The notes under the pieces are model-generated. The model was not told the DNA's origin. It saw only the letters and a list, made by a program, of their open reading frames with translations, and made no database searches. This document shows positions 13,981 to 15,045 of a stretch of DNA of 15,045 nt, one piece after another (the stretch's first letter is position 1; each line of letters starts with the position of its first letter). Position numbers and translations under genes: made by a program. The stretch is from an uncultured Methanobrevibacter sp. (GTDB lineage: Archaea > Methanobacteriota > Methanobacteria > Methanobacteriales > Methanobacteriaceae): NCBI GenBank assembly GCA_902782595.1, contig CACZNW010000157.1, forward strand, positions 1 to 15,045. Reading direction: 5' to 3'.

Positions 13981-14835
13981 TTATCCTTCCAGATTAAGGG
14001 TTTTTCTTAAAGCTTTTTCCATCACATCAACCGGAGCATTCTGACCTGTCCATATCCTAAAGCTTTCAGCACCCTGGTAAAGCAACATTTTAATTCCATA
14101 AACCGGCCTGGCACCCGCTTTGACAGCTTCTTTTATAAGAACTGTTTCGTTTGGATTGTAAACAGCGTCAAATACCACTAAATCCTCATGCATGTCACCT
14201 GCAAGTGCAACAGGTTTGTCGGTGATGTTGGGATGCATGCCCAAAGGTGTTGTGTCAATTAAAATATCACAGTCAGACAGGTATCTGCCGATTTCAGAAA
14301 CTGAATCTGACTCGACAGTACCAATCAAATCAGAATCTGAAACATCCCCTGCCAGTTTCCGGGCTTTTTCAACATTTCTGTTCAGTATCGTTAATGTGTC
14401 TGCACCATATTTTGCTGTGTAAAATGAAATCGCTCTTGAAGCTCCTCCTGCCCCGGCAATCACAACATTTCTGTTTTTGATTGAAGTTACCTCTTCAATA
14501 GCTTTTACAGCTCCGATTCCATCGGTATTGTATCCTTTCATGTTTTTAAAATCAATCGTATTTACCGCTCCAATCAGACCCGCAACCTCATCGATTTCAT
14601 CGAGATACTTCATTACCTCTATTTTATGAGGTATTGTAACGTTTAATCCTTTAACATTTAATGACCTGGCGCCTTTGATTGCTGATTTTAAGTTTAAAGG
14701 GTTAACGTCAAAAGCTACATATACATAATCCATTTTTAATGCTTCAAACGCCGCATTGTGCATCGGAGGGGAAAAACTGTGCTCTACTGGGTGGCCTATC
14801 AGACCCACTATATTTGTACTGCCTTTAATGTTCAT
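13981..14835 (-). CDS. aroE: Shikimate dehydrogenase
   Basis: AroE reduces 3-dehydroshikimate to shikimate with NADPH, the fourth step of the route to chorismate and aromatic amino acids. The 284-residue protein has the substrate-binding EHSFSPPMHNAAF (18-30), NVTIPHK with the catalytic Lys71, GAVNT (89-93), YNTDG with the catalytic Asp105, the dinucleotide-binding GAGGAS (128-133) and NRN (152-154). The NRN adenosine-phosphate loop fits NADP preference. A LLYQGAESFRIWTG segment near the C-terminus completes the active site. The ATG at 14835 has no visible ribosome binding site, and a TATA-like ATTTATTTATAT (14861-14872, minus) lies about 30 bases upstream, so the transcript is probably leaderless or nearly so. 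It is the first gene of an operon with the hypothetical gene downstream. Confidence 0.97.
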   Translation of the reverse strand: MNIKGSTNIVGLIGHPVEHSFSPPMHNAAFEALKMDYVYVAFDVNPLNLKSAIKGARSLNVKGLNVTIPHKIEVMKYLDEIDEVAGLIGAVNTIDFKNMKGYNTDGIGAVKAIEEVTSIKNRNVVIAGAGGASRAISFYTAKYGADTLTILNRNVEKARKLAGDVSDSDLIGTVESDSVSEIGRYLSDCDILIDTTPLGMHPNITDKPVALAGDMHEDLVVFDAVYNPNETVLIKEAVKAGARPVYGIKMLLYQGAESFRIWTGQNAPVDVMEKALRKTLNLEG

Positions 14836-15045
14836 ATGTTAATTAGTTTGATTGTAAAAAATATAAATAAATTTCTTTTGGCAGGAATTAAAAAAAATAA
14901 TCTTAAAATTATTTTTACTATTTAAAATTATTTATAAAGTTTAAATAAGTAAAATACAAATTAAAAATATTTTAAAACTGTATTAAAAAAATTATATTTG
15001 TCAAATCCAATTTTAAGGTTTTAAAATACCGATTAAAAATTATCC
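14836..15045. other. AT-rich non-coding region upstream of aroE
   Basis: This is extremely AT-rich. It contains the aroE TATA candidate at 14861-14872, a direct repeat of TTAAAATTATTT (14903-14914 and 14922-14933), and a hairpin (14894-14901 with 14908-14915). I see no gene or RNA gene. Part of it may be the control region of a gene to the right of the window. Confidence 0.4.

Overview
The window looks like chromosomal DNA of a low-GC, pseudomurein-walled methanogenic archaeon, most likely Methanobrevibacter or a close relative in the Methanobacteriales. The reasons are archaeal information-processing genes (RfcS/RfcL clamp loader, archaeal-type LeuRS, TrmI), a large secreted adhesin-like protein with beta-helix repeats and a lysine-rich C-terminal Ig-like domain, a FilR1-type regulator domain, archaeal TATA-box promoters and GGTGA ribosome binding sites. 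The genus is an inference from gene style; no search was run.

Layout. 1-700: a GC-rich hairpin resembling the right end of an IS200/IS605 (TnpB-type) element abuts a regulator gene that has lost its N-terminal DNA-binding half. 911-1516: a small membrane-anchored surface protein with one Ig-like domain and an acidic tail. 1567-1960 (minus): an NTF2-like gene broken by one frameshift. 2025-5679: a nadE-leuS operon (NAD synthetase, leucyl-tRNA synthetase); the nadE start appears to be a non-canonical ATT. 5942-8728: a 928-residue adhesin-like protein. 8888-10591 (minus): an htpX-trmI operon, in which HtpX carries a consensus EF-hand calcium-binding loop. 10716-13151: an rfcS-rfcL operon, divergent from htpX across a short shared promoter region. 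13289-14835 (minus): aroE followed by an unrecognised gene. 14836-15045: very AT-rich non-coding DNA.

Most of the window is housekeeping: cofactor synthesis, tRNA charging and modification, DNA replication, aromatic amino acid synthesis and membrane protein quality control. The accessory interest lies in the two surface proteins, the mobile-element scar and the broken genes. Four genes (nadE, leuS, rfcS and, with a weaker GTGA core, the adhesin) have the binding site four bases before the start codon. That regularity was used to choose starts. Several genes end in a hairpin that overlaps or closely follows the stop codon and is followed by a T-rich tract.

I found no clear new defence or biosynthetic system. 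The points most worth a second look are the EF-hand in HtpX, the ATT start of nadE, the three-fold super-repeat and polycationic tail of the adhesin, and the mobile-element/regulator junction.
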